This document shows positions 19,201 through 26,371 of a stretch of DNA of 46,163 bases, piece by piece. Numbering within the stretch: position 1 is the first letter of the stretch; the number at the start of each line of letters is the position of its first letter. A program made the position numbers and the translations under genes. The notes beneath the pieces are model-generated. The model did not search any database, had not been told where the DNA came from, and saw only the letters and a list, made by a program, of their open reading frames with translations. This DNA comes from CAYQMF01 sp964418595. GTDB taxonomy: Bacteria; Planctomycetota; UBA1135; UBA2386. The stretch lies in the NCBI GenBank assembly GCA_964418595.1, contig CAYQMF010000043.1, forward strand, positions 1 through 46,163, given 5' to 3'.

Positions 19201-19539
19201 GCGAACGTGCTGGTCGAAGTGCGCGCCGGCGGGATCACCCGGCGGCAGGCCTACTACGCCAACTCGCTGACGGCCCACTTCATCGAGAGTTACGGGCAGG
19301 TGCAGGTGACCGAGACCGGCAATGGCCGGCCGATGCCGCGCGTGTACGTGAAGGTCTTCGCCCGGCTCTCCGACGGCCGGGTGCGCTTCCACAAGGACGG
19401 CTACACCGACCTGCGCGGCCGCTTCGACTACGCGTCGCTCTCCGGCGAGGGCGGCGCGGACGCGTCGCGCTACGCGGTGCTCGTGCTCAGCGACGACCGC
19501 GGCGCGATGACGCGCGAGGTCGAGCCGCCGCAGCGGTGA
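13261..19539 (+). CDS. Giant secreted protein (2092 residues) with macroglobulin-like beta domains, function unknown
   Basis: Starts with a clear signal peptide (RRSALASAVATLAALVAPALAQ). Residues 30-420 look helical and TPR/solenoid-like. Residues about 420-650 are strand-rich and recall alpha-2-macroglobulin MG domains: a YGADQPVSLDVDIKNVPTL strand pair, then LQKPGVYVVELIG with SSRAVIHKGRLWY, and a carboxypeptidase-like turn (ESGVPVRGASAWLGG). I see no thioester motif (GCGEQ), so it is not a typical bacterial macroglobulin. Two low-complexity linkers split the protein: Gly/Arg-rich at about 1023-1060 and Ala/Pro/Glu-rich at about 1338-1377. The C-terminal half has another beta domain and a helical region. 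The last 28 residues recur as a fragment at 23120-23207. A large cell-surface or periplasmic role is inferred. Confidence 0.85.
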   Translation: MPSLTPRRSALASAVATLAALVAPALAQGTPIGFVEDFALAPDRSKALELLIPGTEEHYEYQCRVYHQTGRFAEAATMLKAWENRYGRTGRLQEAENRQALLTYTQNPAATLGHLQRQLGLRFDHQRELGGTPPDLATRLDPATIAVDTLTRRALLSNPGGVNGFTARALPMVAAMQLDDDRLMSLLSRLDHPDIANLPALVVRNLADRRSRGFGSLQIHNALLLAQLEECLRLRGDLLGSEAFQHAYLRRLVPSADVQWQRDPLARLAYLERLGAFADRLTPAENSLKAHVLYHRLRHDLAAGTLDRARLLAYLRLPRPAGYANAKYLERNQNRHANLGATFPTELPAVGDDAALVQACLAHFLRGDASYEGFSEVVDNDYLRRLFAETKILAGTGDTERWYSLLDDPGYYERLKERVDIEFAPTQPAWYGADQPVSLDVDIKNVPTLLVRVFEIHTLNYYREVGKEVDASITLDGLVANVENTLTYSDGPLLRVRRHIDLPALQKPGVYVVELIGNGTSSRAVIHKGRLWYTERLGAAGHALTVCDESGVPVRGASAWLGGREYVADRDGEIVIPYSTKPGDARLVLRAGDFATLSTLRHRAEAYQLSAAIHVDREALLARRTAKVLVRPQLRLNGQAVSLELLEQPTLVLTATDTQGVDVRQEVRGFQLHADRESVHEFRVPDGLAQLTVQLHGKTRNLSNERSDELASNGATFRVNGIDPTDLTACPTLARTAEGYVLDVRGKEGEPKGDRVVQLTLQHRLFTDAVHVTLKTDANGRVHLGFLPGIERVRASGFPNDVGEFALEVADRTWPASVNGVAGSTLRVPYQGEATTISRAMASFLEVRGGQFVRDAFDRLALAGGFVELRDLEAGDYDLWLREADVHVAVRVTAGAARNGWAMGRDRALQLSAPPLHIVSAGVAGDELRVQLANAGARTRVHLIAARHVPAFDPFAFLMGGAPLPAGVEPVEHGEASYHVGRDIGEEYRYILERRFAARFPGNMLRRPSLLLNPWALDETPTTIGLGGGAGGKFGGRGGGRRSSRMMGGPAPGAPAQHDPGTFANLDYLPAASVVLANLRADAQGLVRVPLASLGDGQHVHVVAIDDTDTVHTTLARAEAPLAPRSRRLRDAITGDRHVTEQRRIEFVATGGTAVLADGGSARAQTYDSLASVFQLFATLNPGADLSRFAFLLTWPDLTPARKRELYSDHACHELHFFLRQKDPAFFAAEVQPFLTNKLHKTFLDQWLLGTDLTDWLEPRAFARLNVVERILLARTLTSATAAVRRLVGEQFDLQPPDLGRADVLFASVLKSGAMDDKAALGAKLDEVRALRSLERAGEVEEKAKKLAEAPEGKPGAPAAAPAEPAPEADAARAERDGAEDLRLREGLLADKDVAGREQQRRLYRAPDPTKRYVEHAYWHQPIEAQDASLITVNGFWRDFAQADPRSPFTSANLAEATRSFAEMMLALAVLDLPFRAGEHAVNAEGATVTLRAASPLLLVRKEIVDAAAVADAEPILVNENFFRLDDRYRFAGNERRDAFLTGEFLVDTAYGCQVVVTNPTSTPRRVELLLQIPANAIPVRAGFATRGMPLQLDAYGTASVEYFFYFPVTGKVAHYPVHVSEAGRLVAFAAPRTLDVVAELSQVDTTSWAWVSQNGTTEATLAYLDSCNLLRTDLGKIAWRMRDRAVYGAVVARLRGRLVYHDVLWSYAIHHHDVPAIREYLRHADGFLAACGRALASPLVDIDPVERRAYQHVEFDPIFNPRAHRFGKRREVLNRALAEQYGAFLAILADRDRLDAADWLSVAYYQLLQDRVEEALAAFGRVDAGRLPTRVQYDYLRAYLDFFSAEHAVARGIATRYQDYPIPHWRSRFKEILAQLDEADGAARAGDGDPAAQQGVLAATEPALELAVEGRRVALRYRNLTACEVSYYRMDVEFLFSTHPFVQQGDDAFAYIRPNLSQVRSLVAEGKETVFDLPAEFQNANVLVEVRAGGITRRQAYYANSLTAHFIESYGQVQVTETGNGRPMPRVYVKVFARLSDGRVRFHKDGYTDLRGRFDYASLSGEGGADASRYAVLVLSDDRGAMTREVEPPQR

Positions 19540-19540
19540 G
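19453..19540 (+). repeat. 88-bp direct repeat, copy A (3' end of the giant gene)
   Basis: This copy encodes the C-terminus of the giant protein (GADASRYAVLVLSDDRG and on to the stop). It matches 23120-23207 at 83 of 88 positions by my alignment, in the same orientation. The two copies flank the propeller and RCC1 gene pair. Confidence 0.9.
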
Positions 19541-19607
19541 GAAGTGAGGGCGCTGAGGGCGCTGCCCGGGGCTTGCCGGAGTCCAGGGCGGCGAGCATGC
19601 TTCCGGG

Positions 19608-19630
19608 GTCGCGGGCACGCCGCCCGCGAC
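19608..19630 (+). terminator. Perfect 9-bp hairpin after the giant gene, possible terminator
   Basis: GTCGCGGGC and GCCCGCGAC form a perfect stem with a five-base loop, 69 bp after the stop of the giant gene. There is no U-tract, so intrinsic termination is uncertain; it may instead be an mRNA-stabilising or regulatory hairpin. Confidence 0.4.
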
Positions 19631-19719
19631 AGGCCCTTTCAGGAGATGCTCATGCGGCCAGCGACCGGACTTGGTTTCGCGAGTGTGGGAACGGGTTTGC
19701 TCACTCACTCCGATGCAAC

Positions 19720-20943
19720 ATGTCGCTCAGTGCCACCTGGGCGATGGCGGCCGAACCGGCGAACGGCAGCACGCCGGGGCGGCTGCGCGTGATCGACCCG
19801 ACCGGCACCTGGTGGGACGTCGCGCCGGACGGCACGCCGACCTGGACGCGCGAGATCGGGTATGGCGTGTGGGGACTCGTCCCCGCCAAGGCGAGTTCGC
19901 TCAACCTCAACCAGTCGGGAGGCACCGGCCATCGCGAGTGGTCCACGGACGCTGTGTACGGCGCGCGCCTGTGGTCGCGCCCGTACGTCCCCAACTATCT
20001 GCTGGTGAATCCGCCAACGCCGCGACCGTGGTGGCTCCCCGTGGGCATCGCACGTCCGTTCGTGCAGTTCGAGGAGGGGCATTGGGTCTTCCCGGCCACC
20101 GGGGCGTCGTACGACGACGGGTCCGGCACGCTCCGTTGCGCGTGGTGGTACAAGTACGGCTCGTTCCCCAATCTCATCCAGCAGGCGACCTACAGCGTGA
20201 CCGGCGGGATGGCGACCGTGTCGGGCGTATGGGGCTCGACGCAGGCGCCCGAGCTCAACAACGCCCCTCCGCCCCGGTGGCCGCGGTCCACGCAGGGGTA
20301 CCTGCCGTTGCGCACGGAAGGCGGCACCGCCGCCCCCACCAATGCGCAGTCGATCGCGATCGGACGCGTCCTGCTGGGGCAGACCGAGCCACAGGTGGTC
20401 GCGACCTGCATGGGCGGGCGCGTGATGGTGCTCTCCGGGGTCGATGGGAAGATCCTGTGGGAGAGCGACGACTTCGGCGTGGGCGGGATGGCCCTCGCGG
20501 TGGCCGACCTCGACGGCAACGGGTTCGACGAGGTCGTGTTCGCGCCGGTGTACAGCCCGATCGCCCACACCGGTGGCAAGGTGCGCTCACACCTGCGCGT
20601 GCTGAGCGGCAACAGCTCGGGGGGCATGACCCTCATCAGCACGGTCCCGATTGGCGATCCGAACAACGATGATTTCGTGGGCTACGGCGCCTGCGGGGTC
20701 GCGGCGCTCGCGCTCCCCAATTCGACCAGCAAGTCCATCCTCGTCACCACGCTGAACGGCGAGCTGGTGGTGTTTGCGCAGACCAACGGGGTCGTCGATC
20801 CCAACCCGGTGTTCCGGCGCGTCGTGGAGGGATCGATCGGGGCATACAACTCGATCGTGTTGGCGAACCTGGATCCGGTGGATCCCAAGCCCGAGTTGTA
20901 TCTCGGAGGTTCGTCGGGGATCCGGAGGTTCGACCTACAATGA
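19720..20943 (+). CDS. FG-GAP/VCBS-type beta-propeller protein, N-terminus uncertain
   Basis: About 407 residues. The C-terminal half carries propeller signatures: VVATCMGGRVMVLSGVDGKILWE, then ALAVADLDGNGFDEVVF (a calcium-binding FG-GAP/VCBS motif), ILVTTLNGELVVFAQ and SIVLANLDPVDPKPELYLGGSSGIRRF. The N-terminus is puzzling. The ATG at 19720 gives no normal signal peptide, whereas a good AGGAG site precedes an ATG at 19652 in another frame that soon stops. The gene may therefore be 5'-truncated or frameshifted, which fits its position just after the 88-bp repeat. Its TGA overlaps the ATG of the RCC1 gene (ATGA), so the pair is coupled. Probably a surface or secreted binding protein. Confidence 0.65.
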   Translation: MSLSATWAMAAEPANGSTPGRLRVIDPTGTWWDVAPDGTPTWTREIGYGVWGLVPAKASSLNLNQSGGTGHREWSTDAVYGARLWSRPYVPNYLLVNPPTPRPWWLPVGIARPFVQFEEGHWVFPATGASYDDGSGTLRCAWWYKYGSFPNLIQQATYSVTGGMATVSGVWGSTQAPELNNAPPPRWPRSTQGYLPLRTEGGTAAPTNAQSIAIGRVLLGQTEPQVVATCMGGRVMVLSGVDGKILWESDDFGVGGMALAVADLDGNGFDEVVFAPVYSPIAHTGGKVRSHLRVLSGNSSGGMTLISTVPIGDPNNDDFVGYGACGVAALALPNSTSKSILVTTLNGELVVFAQTNGVVDPNPVFRRVVEGSIGAYNSIVLANLDPVDPKPELYLGGSSGIRRFDLQ

Positions 20944-23111
20944 GAGCCTCTCGATTCTCGATGTCGTGCGCCGGTCTCCTCGTCATCGCCGGATCGATGG
21001 GTGCGGTCGTATCCGCGCAGCACGCGCCGGCGCGGCAACTGCTGACCTTCGGCGATCGGGTCCTGGACGATCGGATCCGCGACAGCGCGTACACCGCGAT
21101 CGCCGCCGGCGGTAATCACACCGTAGCCCAAGCCGCGGATGGTTCGTTGGCCGTGTGGGGGGGCAATGTGACTGGGCAGTGCTTCGTGCCCGCACCTCCC
21201 TTGGGCTTGCGATACACCACGTTCGCCGCGGGCGCCAGCCACAACCTCGCGCTGAGGAGCGATGGGTCGATCGCGGCCTGGGGCTCGAATGCCGGGGGAC
21301 AGTGCAACGTGCCCCCGCTCCCGCCAGGTCTGACCTACGTTCAGGTTGCGGCTGGGGTCCTGCACAGCCTCGCGGTGCGGAGCGATGGCTCGGCAGTGGG
21401 CTGGGGGTTAGACCAATTCGGGCAGGCCACGCCGCCGCCGCTGCCGGCCGGCGTAGCGTACGTCCGGATGGTGGGGAGCTCCGAGTGGTCGATGGCGCTG
21501 CGGAGCGACGGGTCGGTAATCGCATGGGGGGACACGGCGCAGTACGGTCAGCACCGCGTGCCATCCCTGCCGTCGGGCGTGCGATACACCCAGATTGCCG
21601 CCGGATACTACCATGCCGTCGCGTTGCGCAGCGATGGTGCTGTGGTGGCCTGGGGCCAGGGGGGCTTTGGCCAGACGGCGGTTCCGTCCCTTCCCCCGGG
21701 GCTGTCGTACGTGGCCATCACCGCCGGAGGTCGCCACAGCGTTGCGCTTCGCAGTGACGGCATCTGGGTGCCGTGGGGTTGGGATGCCTATGGGCAACTC
21801 CAGATCCCCGCTCCACCGTCTGGCATTACGTACAGCGCCATGTCTGCGGGGCTCGGCCACACCGTGGCGCTGCGCAGCGATGGGATGGTGGTGGCGTGGG
21901 GCCTGAACGACTACGGCCAGTGCCAGTTCGTGGGTGTGCCGCCTGGAGTCAGATACGAGCAGCTCGCCGCGGGGCACCTGTTCATCCTGGCCTTGCTGAG
22001 CGACGGGAACGCCGTCGCGGCCGGCTACAACAGCAGCCGCCAATGCAACGTGCCACCACTCCCGCCCGGGCTCCGGTACGTGCAGGTCTCGGCGGCGATG
22101 CAGTCGGGCCTCGCGCTGCGCAGCGATGGCTCGGCGATCGGCTGGGGCGAGAACATGTCGGGTCAGATCAACGTGCCGCCCTTGCCGAGCGGGGTGACCT
22201 ATGTGCAGGTGTCGATGGGTGAGCAGATCAGCGGGGCGGTGCGCAGCGACGGTGCGGCGCTCGAGTGGGGTGCGCGCAACTACCTGTACCGGCCGACCAA
22301 CGGAGTCGGCTACTCGCGGGTGGCAGCCAGTGGATACGTCGTCCTTGCGCTGCGCACGGACGGTTCGCTGGAGTTGTTCGGGACCCTGAACCTCGTTCCT
22401 CGCGGCAACGACTTCGTCGCGATCGCGACCAATCGCTCGCACAACCTGGCGCTGCGGAGCGACGGCACGATCGCCGCGTGGGGCGACAACTCGTGGGGGC
22501 AGACCGACGTACCGGCGCTGCCGGCCGGCGTCCGCTACGTGGAGATCAGCGCTGGCTGGAACCACAGCGTCGCCCGGCGCAGCGACGGTGCGATCGTGGT
22601 GTGGGGTGACAACCGCTACCACCAGAACCGCCTGCCAGTGCTGGCACCCGGCCAGACGCTCACGCAGGTGACCGCCGGTGGCAACTTCACCGTGGCGCTC
22701 TATGGGTCTGGCGGCTTCGAGACGTTCGGGCGGGGCTGCGCCGGGAGCAGCGGGCTCATCGGTCTGCGCGCCGCCGAGCCGCCGCAGGTGGGGCAGTCGC
22801 TGACGGTGACCTTCGCGCCGCCGCCGGCGTCGAGCGCGATCCTGCTCGTGGGCGTCAGCAACACCACGTCCACGCTCGGGCCGTTGCCGCGCGATCTGGC
22901 TTCGATCGGGATGCCGGGGTGCGCGCTGCGCGTGAGCACGGACCTGCTGCTCCCCGTGGCTGGCAGCCCGGCGCGCGCCACGCTCCCTCTGCCCAAGGAC
23001 CCGACGCTGGCCGGTGTGCGCCTGCACGCTCAGGCCGTGATCCTCGACGCGGCGGCGAATGCGCTGGGCCTCGTGCTCTCCGATGCCGCGACCGCGGTGG
23101 TGGGGGGCTGA
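20940..23111 (+). CDS. Secreted RCC1-repeat (beta-propeller) protein
   Basis: 723 residues with a signal peptide (MSCAGLLVIAGSMGAVVSAQ). It holds about 13-14 tandem RCC1-like units of roughly 41-42 residues. The core pattern is Y-x-x-I-A-A-G-x-x-H-S-V-A-L-R-S-D-G-S-V, followed by a WG-x-N-x-x-GQ segment and a VPPLPxGV linker. Units 10 and 11 are shortened and degenerate. Two seven-bladed propellers, or one irregular array, are possible. After the repeats, the last ~120 residues form a separate domain (starting GCAGSSGLIGL, with LPRDLASIGMPGC and DAAANALGLVLSDAA) that also ends the next plus-strand gene. It is coupled to the upstream propeller gene by an ATGA overlap. Likely a protein- or ligand-binding surface protein; no catalytic residues seen. 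Confidence 0.85.
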   Translation: MRASRFSMSCAGLLVIAGSMGAVVSAQHAPARQLLTFGDRVLDDRIRDSAYTAIAAGGNHTVAQAADGSLAVWGGNVTGQCFVPAPPLGLRYTTFAAGASHNLALRSDGSIAAWGSNAGGQCNVPPLPPGLTYVQVAAGVLHSLAVRSDGSAVGWGLDQFGQATPPPLPAGVAYVRMVGSSEWSMALRSDGSVIAWGDTAQYGQHRVPSLPSGVRYTQIAAGYYHAVALRSDGAVVAWGQGGFGQTAVPSLPPGLSYVAITAGGRHSVALRSDGIWVPWGWDAYGQLQIPAPPSGITYSAMSAGLGHTVALRSDGMVVAWGLNDYGQCQFVGVPPGVRYEQLAAGHLFILALLSDGNAVAAGYNSSRQCNVPPLPPGLRYVQVSAAMQSGLALRSDGSAIGWGENMSGQINVPPLPSGVTYVQVSMGEQISGAVRSDGAALEWGARNYLYRPTNGVGYSRVAASGYVVLALRTDGSLELFGTLNLVPRGNDFVAIATNRSHNLALRSDGTIAAWGDNSWGQTDVPALPAGVRYVEISAGWNHSVARRSDGAIVVWGDNRYHQNRLPVLAPGQTLTQVTAGGNFTVALYGSGGFETFGRGCAGSSGLIGLRAAEPPQVGQSLTVTFAPPPASSAILLVGVSNTTSTLGPLPRDLASIGMPGCALRVSTDLLLPVAGSPARATLPLPKDPTLAGVRLHAQAVILDAAANALGLVLSDAATAVVGG
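21090..22716 (+). repeat. Tandem RCC1-type repeats, about 125 bp period
   Basis: The coding repeats have a conserved DNA core around CTGCGCAGCGATGG and TGGGGC. Divergence between units is substantial, so this is an old array rather than a recent expansion. Confidence 0.8.
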
Positions 23112-23119
23112 GCGGCTTC

Positions 23120-23207
23120 GGCGCGGACGCGTCGCGCCACGCGGTGCTCGTGCTCAGCGACGACCGCGGTGCGATGACGCGGGAGGTCGAGCCGCCACCG
23201 CGGTGAG
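23120..23207 (+). pseudogene. 88-bp direct repeat, copy B: orphan C-terminus of a giant-protein paralogue
   Basis: It encodes GADASRHAVLVLSDDRG and on to a stop, out of frame with the RCC1 gene that ends nine bases earlier. Homology at protein level extends slightly upstream (LSG-F-G versus LSG-E-GG). There is no start codon or remaining body, so it is a remnant left by duplication, deletion or insertion. Confidence 0.85.
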
Positions 23208-23250
23208 CACGAGGGTTGTCGGCGCCGCCCCGGGTCTCTAGAACCGCGGC

Positions 23251-24522
23251 ATGCGCACCCTCGCCGCGTTGGTGTCGATCTTCCTCGCCGTCGCGATCGT
23301 GCCGGCGCAGGTTCCCTTCGGGCATCTGGTCGTCACCGAACGCGACATGACCAATGGGCCGGGCATCCGCTACGTCGACCCGGCCGGCGGCTCGGTGGTG
23401 ATCGTGCGCGGCGACCAGCCCGGGATCGCGTTGACCGATGCGCGAAGTGTCGCCGTCGACCCCGTCACGCCGGCCACGCTGTGGGCGAACGGCGGCGTCG
23501 GCTTCGTGACGCCGAACGTGTACCCGCTGCAGCCGCAGGGCAACGTGCACGGTGTCGTCTTGTCGTTCCGGCCGAGTTGGCCGGGCTTCGCGTACCCGTT
23601 CCGCTTCCTCAAGGGCTTCGGCAACGACCTGTATGCGACGGTGCAGGGCGGCAGCAACAACGGGGCGTACCACGTCGACGTGCAGTCGCGCACGGCCACG
23701 CGGCTGCCCATCGCGCTGCCGAACTTCGCGGGCGACCTCGCGCTTCTCGGCACTTCGCTCTTCGTCAGCTCCGACAGCGCACCGTCGAAGGTCTTCGAGT
23801 ACCCGCTGCCCAACGGCCCGGCGCGCGAGCTGTTGCCGGCGACGCCGTTCCCCACGCTCAAGTCGATCGCGGTGCGCAACGGGCGGCTGGTGGCCGGGAC
23901 CATCGGCGGCGACGTGCTCGACGTCGATCCGCAGACCGGCAACTGGGTCGTGATCCAGCAGACCGCGGCGGGGCCGCTCGTCGCGCTCGCCGTGCACCCG
24001 GTGTCCGGCGCGATCTTCGCCGCCACCGCCGGCGCGGTGTTCGACGTCAACCTGCCGAGTCAGCCGCTCTACACGTCGGCCAACCAGATCTCGGATCTCG
24101 ACATCGGCGTGCACACGGTGGCGTCGCTCCTGCGCGTGGGCGAAGGCTGCCGCGACGGCGCGGCGACCTTGCAGCCGTCGTTCAGCTACCTCAACACGCC
24201 GAGCCTCGGCAACTCCGGCTACATCCTCGAGGCGCTGCGGTGCGGGCCCGGCAACCCGGCGGCGCTGATGCTGGGGGTGACGCGGGTCGATGTGCCGCTC
24301 GACTTCGTGGGCATGCTCGGCTGCCGCCTCTACTTCGCGACCACGATCATGACCCTGCCGACGGTCGCGTCGGGTGCGGGTGTCGCCACCACGACCCTGC
24401 CCATCCCCGGGGCGCAGGCGTTGAGCGGCGCGACGTTCCTGGCGCAGTACGCGGTCATCGCCATCGGTGCCAACCCCGCGCACGTGCTCAGCTCCGACGC
24501 GGCGATCTCGATCATCCGCTGA
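23251..24522 (+). CDS. Secreted beta-propeller-like protein with the shared C-terminal domain
   Basis: 423 residues with a signal peptide (MRTLAALVSIFLAVAIVPAQ). The middle (about 25-295) is strand-rich with repeated propeller-like blades such as FLKGFGNDLYATVQGG, LGTSLFVSSDS, SIAVRNGRLVAGTIGGDVLDVD and ALAVHPVSGAIFAAT. The final ~125 residues (from GEGCRDGAATL) follow the same plan as the end of the RCC1 protein: a GC start, LG-x-T-x-x-x-x-PLDFVGMLGC, a VxTTTLPIP segment, and an AQYAVIAIGANPAHVLSSDAA-type end. Its role may be surface attachment or sorting; this is inference. The ATG at 23251 is preceded by TCTAGAAC, a possible promoter element. It converges with the next gene, with 23 bp between the stops. 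Confidence 0.8.
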   Translation: MRTLAALVSIFLAVAIVPAQVPFGHLVVTERDMTNGPGIRYVDPAGGSVVIVRGDQPGIALTDARSVAVDPVTPATLWANGGVGFVTPNVYPLQPQGNVHGVVLSFRPSWPGFAYPFRFLKGFGNDLYATVQGGSNNGAYHVDVQSRTATRLPIALPNFAGDLALLGTSLFVSSDSAPSKVFEYPLPNGPARELLPATPFPTLKSIAVRNGRLVAGTIGGDVLDVDPQTGNWVVIQQTAAGPLVALAVHPVSGAIFAATAGAVFDVNLPSQPLYTSANQISDLDIGVHTVASLLRVGEGCRDGAATLQPSFSYLNTPSLGNSGYILEALRCGPGNPAALMLGVTRVDVPLDFVGMLGCRLYFATTIMTLPTVASGAGVATTTLPIPGAQALSGATFLAQYAVIAIGANPAHVLSSDAAISIIR

Positions 24523-24545
24523 ACCGCGCGCCGGCCGACGGCCCT

Positions 24546-25310
24546 TCAGCCACGCCCGCGCTGCGCGGCTCCGAACATCTTCGCCTTCGGGTCGCGCGGT
24601 GGCAGGTCCGCCAGCTCCAGCGTCTTCTTCTCGAGTTCGAGGAGCTTCTTCTCTTCGGCCTCCAGCTCCCGGAACTCCTTGTCGTATTCGGCGCGCTTCT
24701 TGTCGTCGGCGCGCGTGCGGCGCCCCTCGAGCGTGGTGCGGCGACCCTTCAGCACGCGCAGCTCGCGCAGGATGTCGCGGTAGGTCTTCGTGAAGTTGGC
24801 GGGGTTGGGTTTGACGTGCCCGGTCGCCGCGTTCTCGACGATCGTCGTCAGCGAGCGCAGCGCCGCCTTGTAGCCGGGCAGCGACGTCTCGCCGACCTGC
24901 TTGCCCTTGTCGTCGAACACCACGAACAGCGGCAGCTTCTTGCCGAACTTCGCGCGTGCGTCCGCATCGCCGGCGATGTCGATCCGCGCGCAGCGGAAGG
25001 CGCGCAGGGCGATGCCGAGGTCCTGGTTGCCGAAGATGATCTTGTCGAACGCCTCGCGCTTGGGCTCGTCCACGCTCGAGTCCCAGAGGTACAGGAACGC
25101 GAGGTGCCCCTTCTCCTTCGCGTCGACGACCATCGGCACCGATGCGAGGCGGGCCTTGCTCTCCACCTCGCCGTTGATCGCCGGCAGCTTGGCGTCGAGG
25201 AAGTAGCAGGCGTAGCGATCGAGGAACTCGTCCTCGCGGCCGCCGCGACCCTGCGCGGCGAGAGGAACGAACGTGAGGGCGATGGCGACGAGCGGGAGGG
25301 AACGGAGCAT
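24546..25310 (-). CDS. Small secreted protein with thioredoxin-fold-like middle and coiled-coil tail
   Basis: 254 residues. The signal peptide is MLRSLPLVAIALTFVPLAAQG; I placed the start at 25310 because it begins this leader, while the open frame upstream is not signal-like. Residues about 25-165 have an alternating alpha/beta pattern with KKLPLFVVFDDKGKQVGETSLPGY, which resembles the central strand and helix of thioredoxin-like folds, but I see no CxxC motif. Residues about 185-245 are strongly charged (EGRRTRADDKKRAEYDKEF, EAEEKKLLELEKKTLELA) and should form a coiled coil. Not assigned to a named family. It is convergent with the propeller gene. Confidence 0.7.
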   Translation of the reverse strand: MLRSLPLVAIALTFVPLAAQGRGGREDEFLDRYACYFLDAKLPAINGEVESKARLASVPMVVDAKEKGHLAFLYLWDSSVDEPKREAFDKIIFGNQDLGIALRAFRCARIDIAGDADARAKFGKKLPLFVVFDDKGKQVGETSLPGYKAALRSLTTIVENAATGHVKPNPANFTKTYRDILRELRVLKGRRTTLEGRRTRADDKKRAEYDKEFRELEAEEKKLLELEKKTLELADLPPRDPKAKMFGAAQRGRG

Positions 25311-25781
25311 GCCGGAACTCGCGAGTGAGGGGGCGGGCGGGTTGGCCGAGGGATCATGCCGTGTCGTCGGGGCGGACTGCAAGGCGGGGCCGGGTCCGGC
25401 GGAGGCCCGGGTCCCGGTCCCTTACCCGTTGCTTGGCCGTTGCCCCAGCGGCATCTGCGCGAGACGGTCGCGCAGCAGGCCGGCAGTGGCGCCGTCTCCG
25501 CCGCGGACCACCGCGACGTGACGCCGAGGATGGTCTGCACGCACGTGGTCAACCGGAGGTCTGGGGGGGGGGTGCGGTCGCCGATCGACCGGCTGCTCGG
25601 GGGCGGATCGTGAGGGGCCGCGACCGAGTTGGACAGGTCCGTGTACCGGGGTCGGCGCACCGGCTGGCGCCAAGTGGCGCGGGGCGTGACGCTGGTGTCC
25701 GCACCCGATAGGCGGGCGAGCCCGCTGGGTTCGGGGGCGATGCACCGAACAACCGAAGACAAGAGTTGGACGGATCGTCGC
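25311..25781. other. 471-bp region without a supported gene
   Basis: It contains a run of ten G residues (25563-25572) and several GC-rich open frames on both strands, none with recognisable domains or normal composition. It borders the broken DUF4375 gene and the IS66 remnant, so it may be decayed mobile DNA. No promoter, RNA or repeat was identified with confidence. Confidence 0.5.
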
Positions 25782-26223
25782 ATGGACAAGAACGCGCTGT
25801 TGATCGATCTGTCGGAGAGTGACCGGACGATGTTCGGGCGTGTCGACTTCGATCAGCAGCCGCCTGAGCAGCAGGTCTTCTCGGCCATCTGGGCGCTTGA
25901 GAGTCAGGTCAACAACGGCGAGTTCGCCCAGTTTCTTCAGCGTGGCCGATGGAGACTCAGCCAACTCAGTGCCGCGCGCCTTGAGGACGATCGGCGCCAA
26001 CGCATGTGCGGACATCGTTGAGCGCGCCCTTCGCGTCGTGTCTCCCCGAGTGCTTCCGCACGAGCAGTCCTTGCGCGAGGACTTGGTCGACCAAACCGGC
26101 CAGGATGCCCGAGATGCGCTTGAAGTGCTCGATCAGGAGTTCTTCGCCTACCCCGACAACCTCACCGACCTTCTCCTCGCCTACGTTCGGACGCACACGC
26201 AAGTGTTCGGTCGAGTCGAGTAG
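25782..26223 (+). pseudogene. DUF4375/DMP19-type protein gene broken by a one-base frameshift
   Basis: The first frame starts at ATG 25782 and gives MDKNALLIDLSES, then PPEQQVFSAIWALESQVNN followed by GEFAQF, the typical DUF4375 start. The family motif then continues only in the next frame as FFSVADGDSANSVPRALRTI, with DALEVLDQEFFAYPDNLT and LLLAYVRTHTQVF up to the TAG at 26223. Removing one T from the TTT at 25932-25934 joins both halves into one protein of about 147 residues. The family is small and cytoplasmic, of unknown or poorly known function, and often lies in mobile neighbourhoods. A sequencing error is possible; otherwise the gene is inactivated. The IS66 left end lies 83 bp downstream. 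Confidence 0.75.
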
Positions 26224-26306
26224 TAGGATGACCGTCCAACTAGGCGCAGGAGTGGGACGCGCGCCAAGCCGCGCGCGGCTGAGCGCCAACTCGTTGACGA
26301 AGCCTC

Positions 26307-26323
26307 GTAAGCGTCCGACGGCC
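26307..26323 (+). repeat. Left terminal inverted repeat of IS66 element
   Basis: GTAAGCGTCCGACGGCC matches the conserved IS66 end. The flank GAAGCCTC (26299-26306) would be the 8-bp target duplication, but the partner copy cannot be found because the right end is missing. Confidence 0.6.
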
Positions 26324-26371
26324 GCGCTCGCGGGAGATGGACTCTCGTCGTGATGTCGCGATGGTGGGTGC

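Noticed and set aside
21090..22716. Regular ~125-bp repeats considered as a CRISPR array
   Set aside because: They are coding, in-frame RCC1 units with divergent copies and no constant repeat plus variable spacers.
25422..26015. 197-codon minus-strand open frame covering the scar region
   Set aside because: Its N-terminal part is antisense to the DUF4375 gene and the rest has no recognisable domain; only shadow-like composition.
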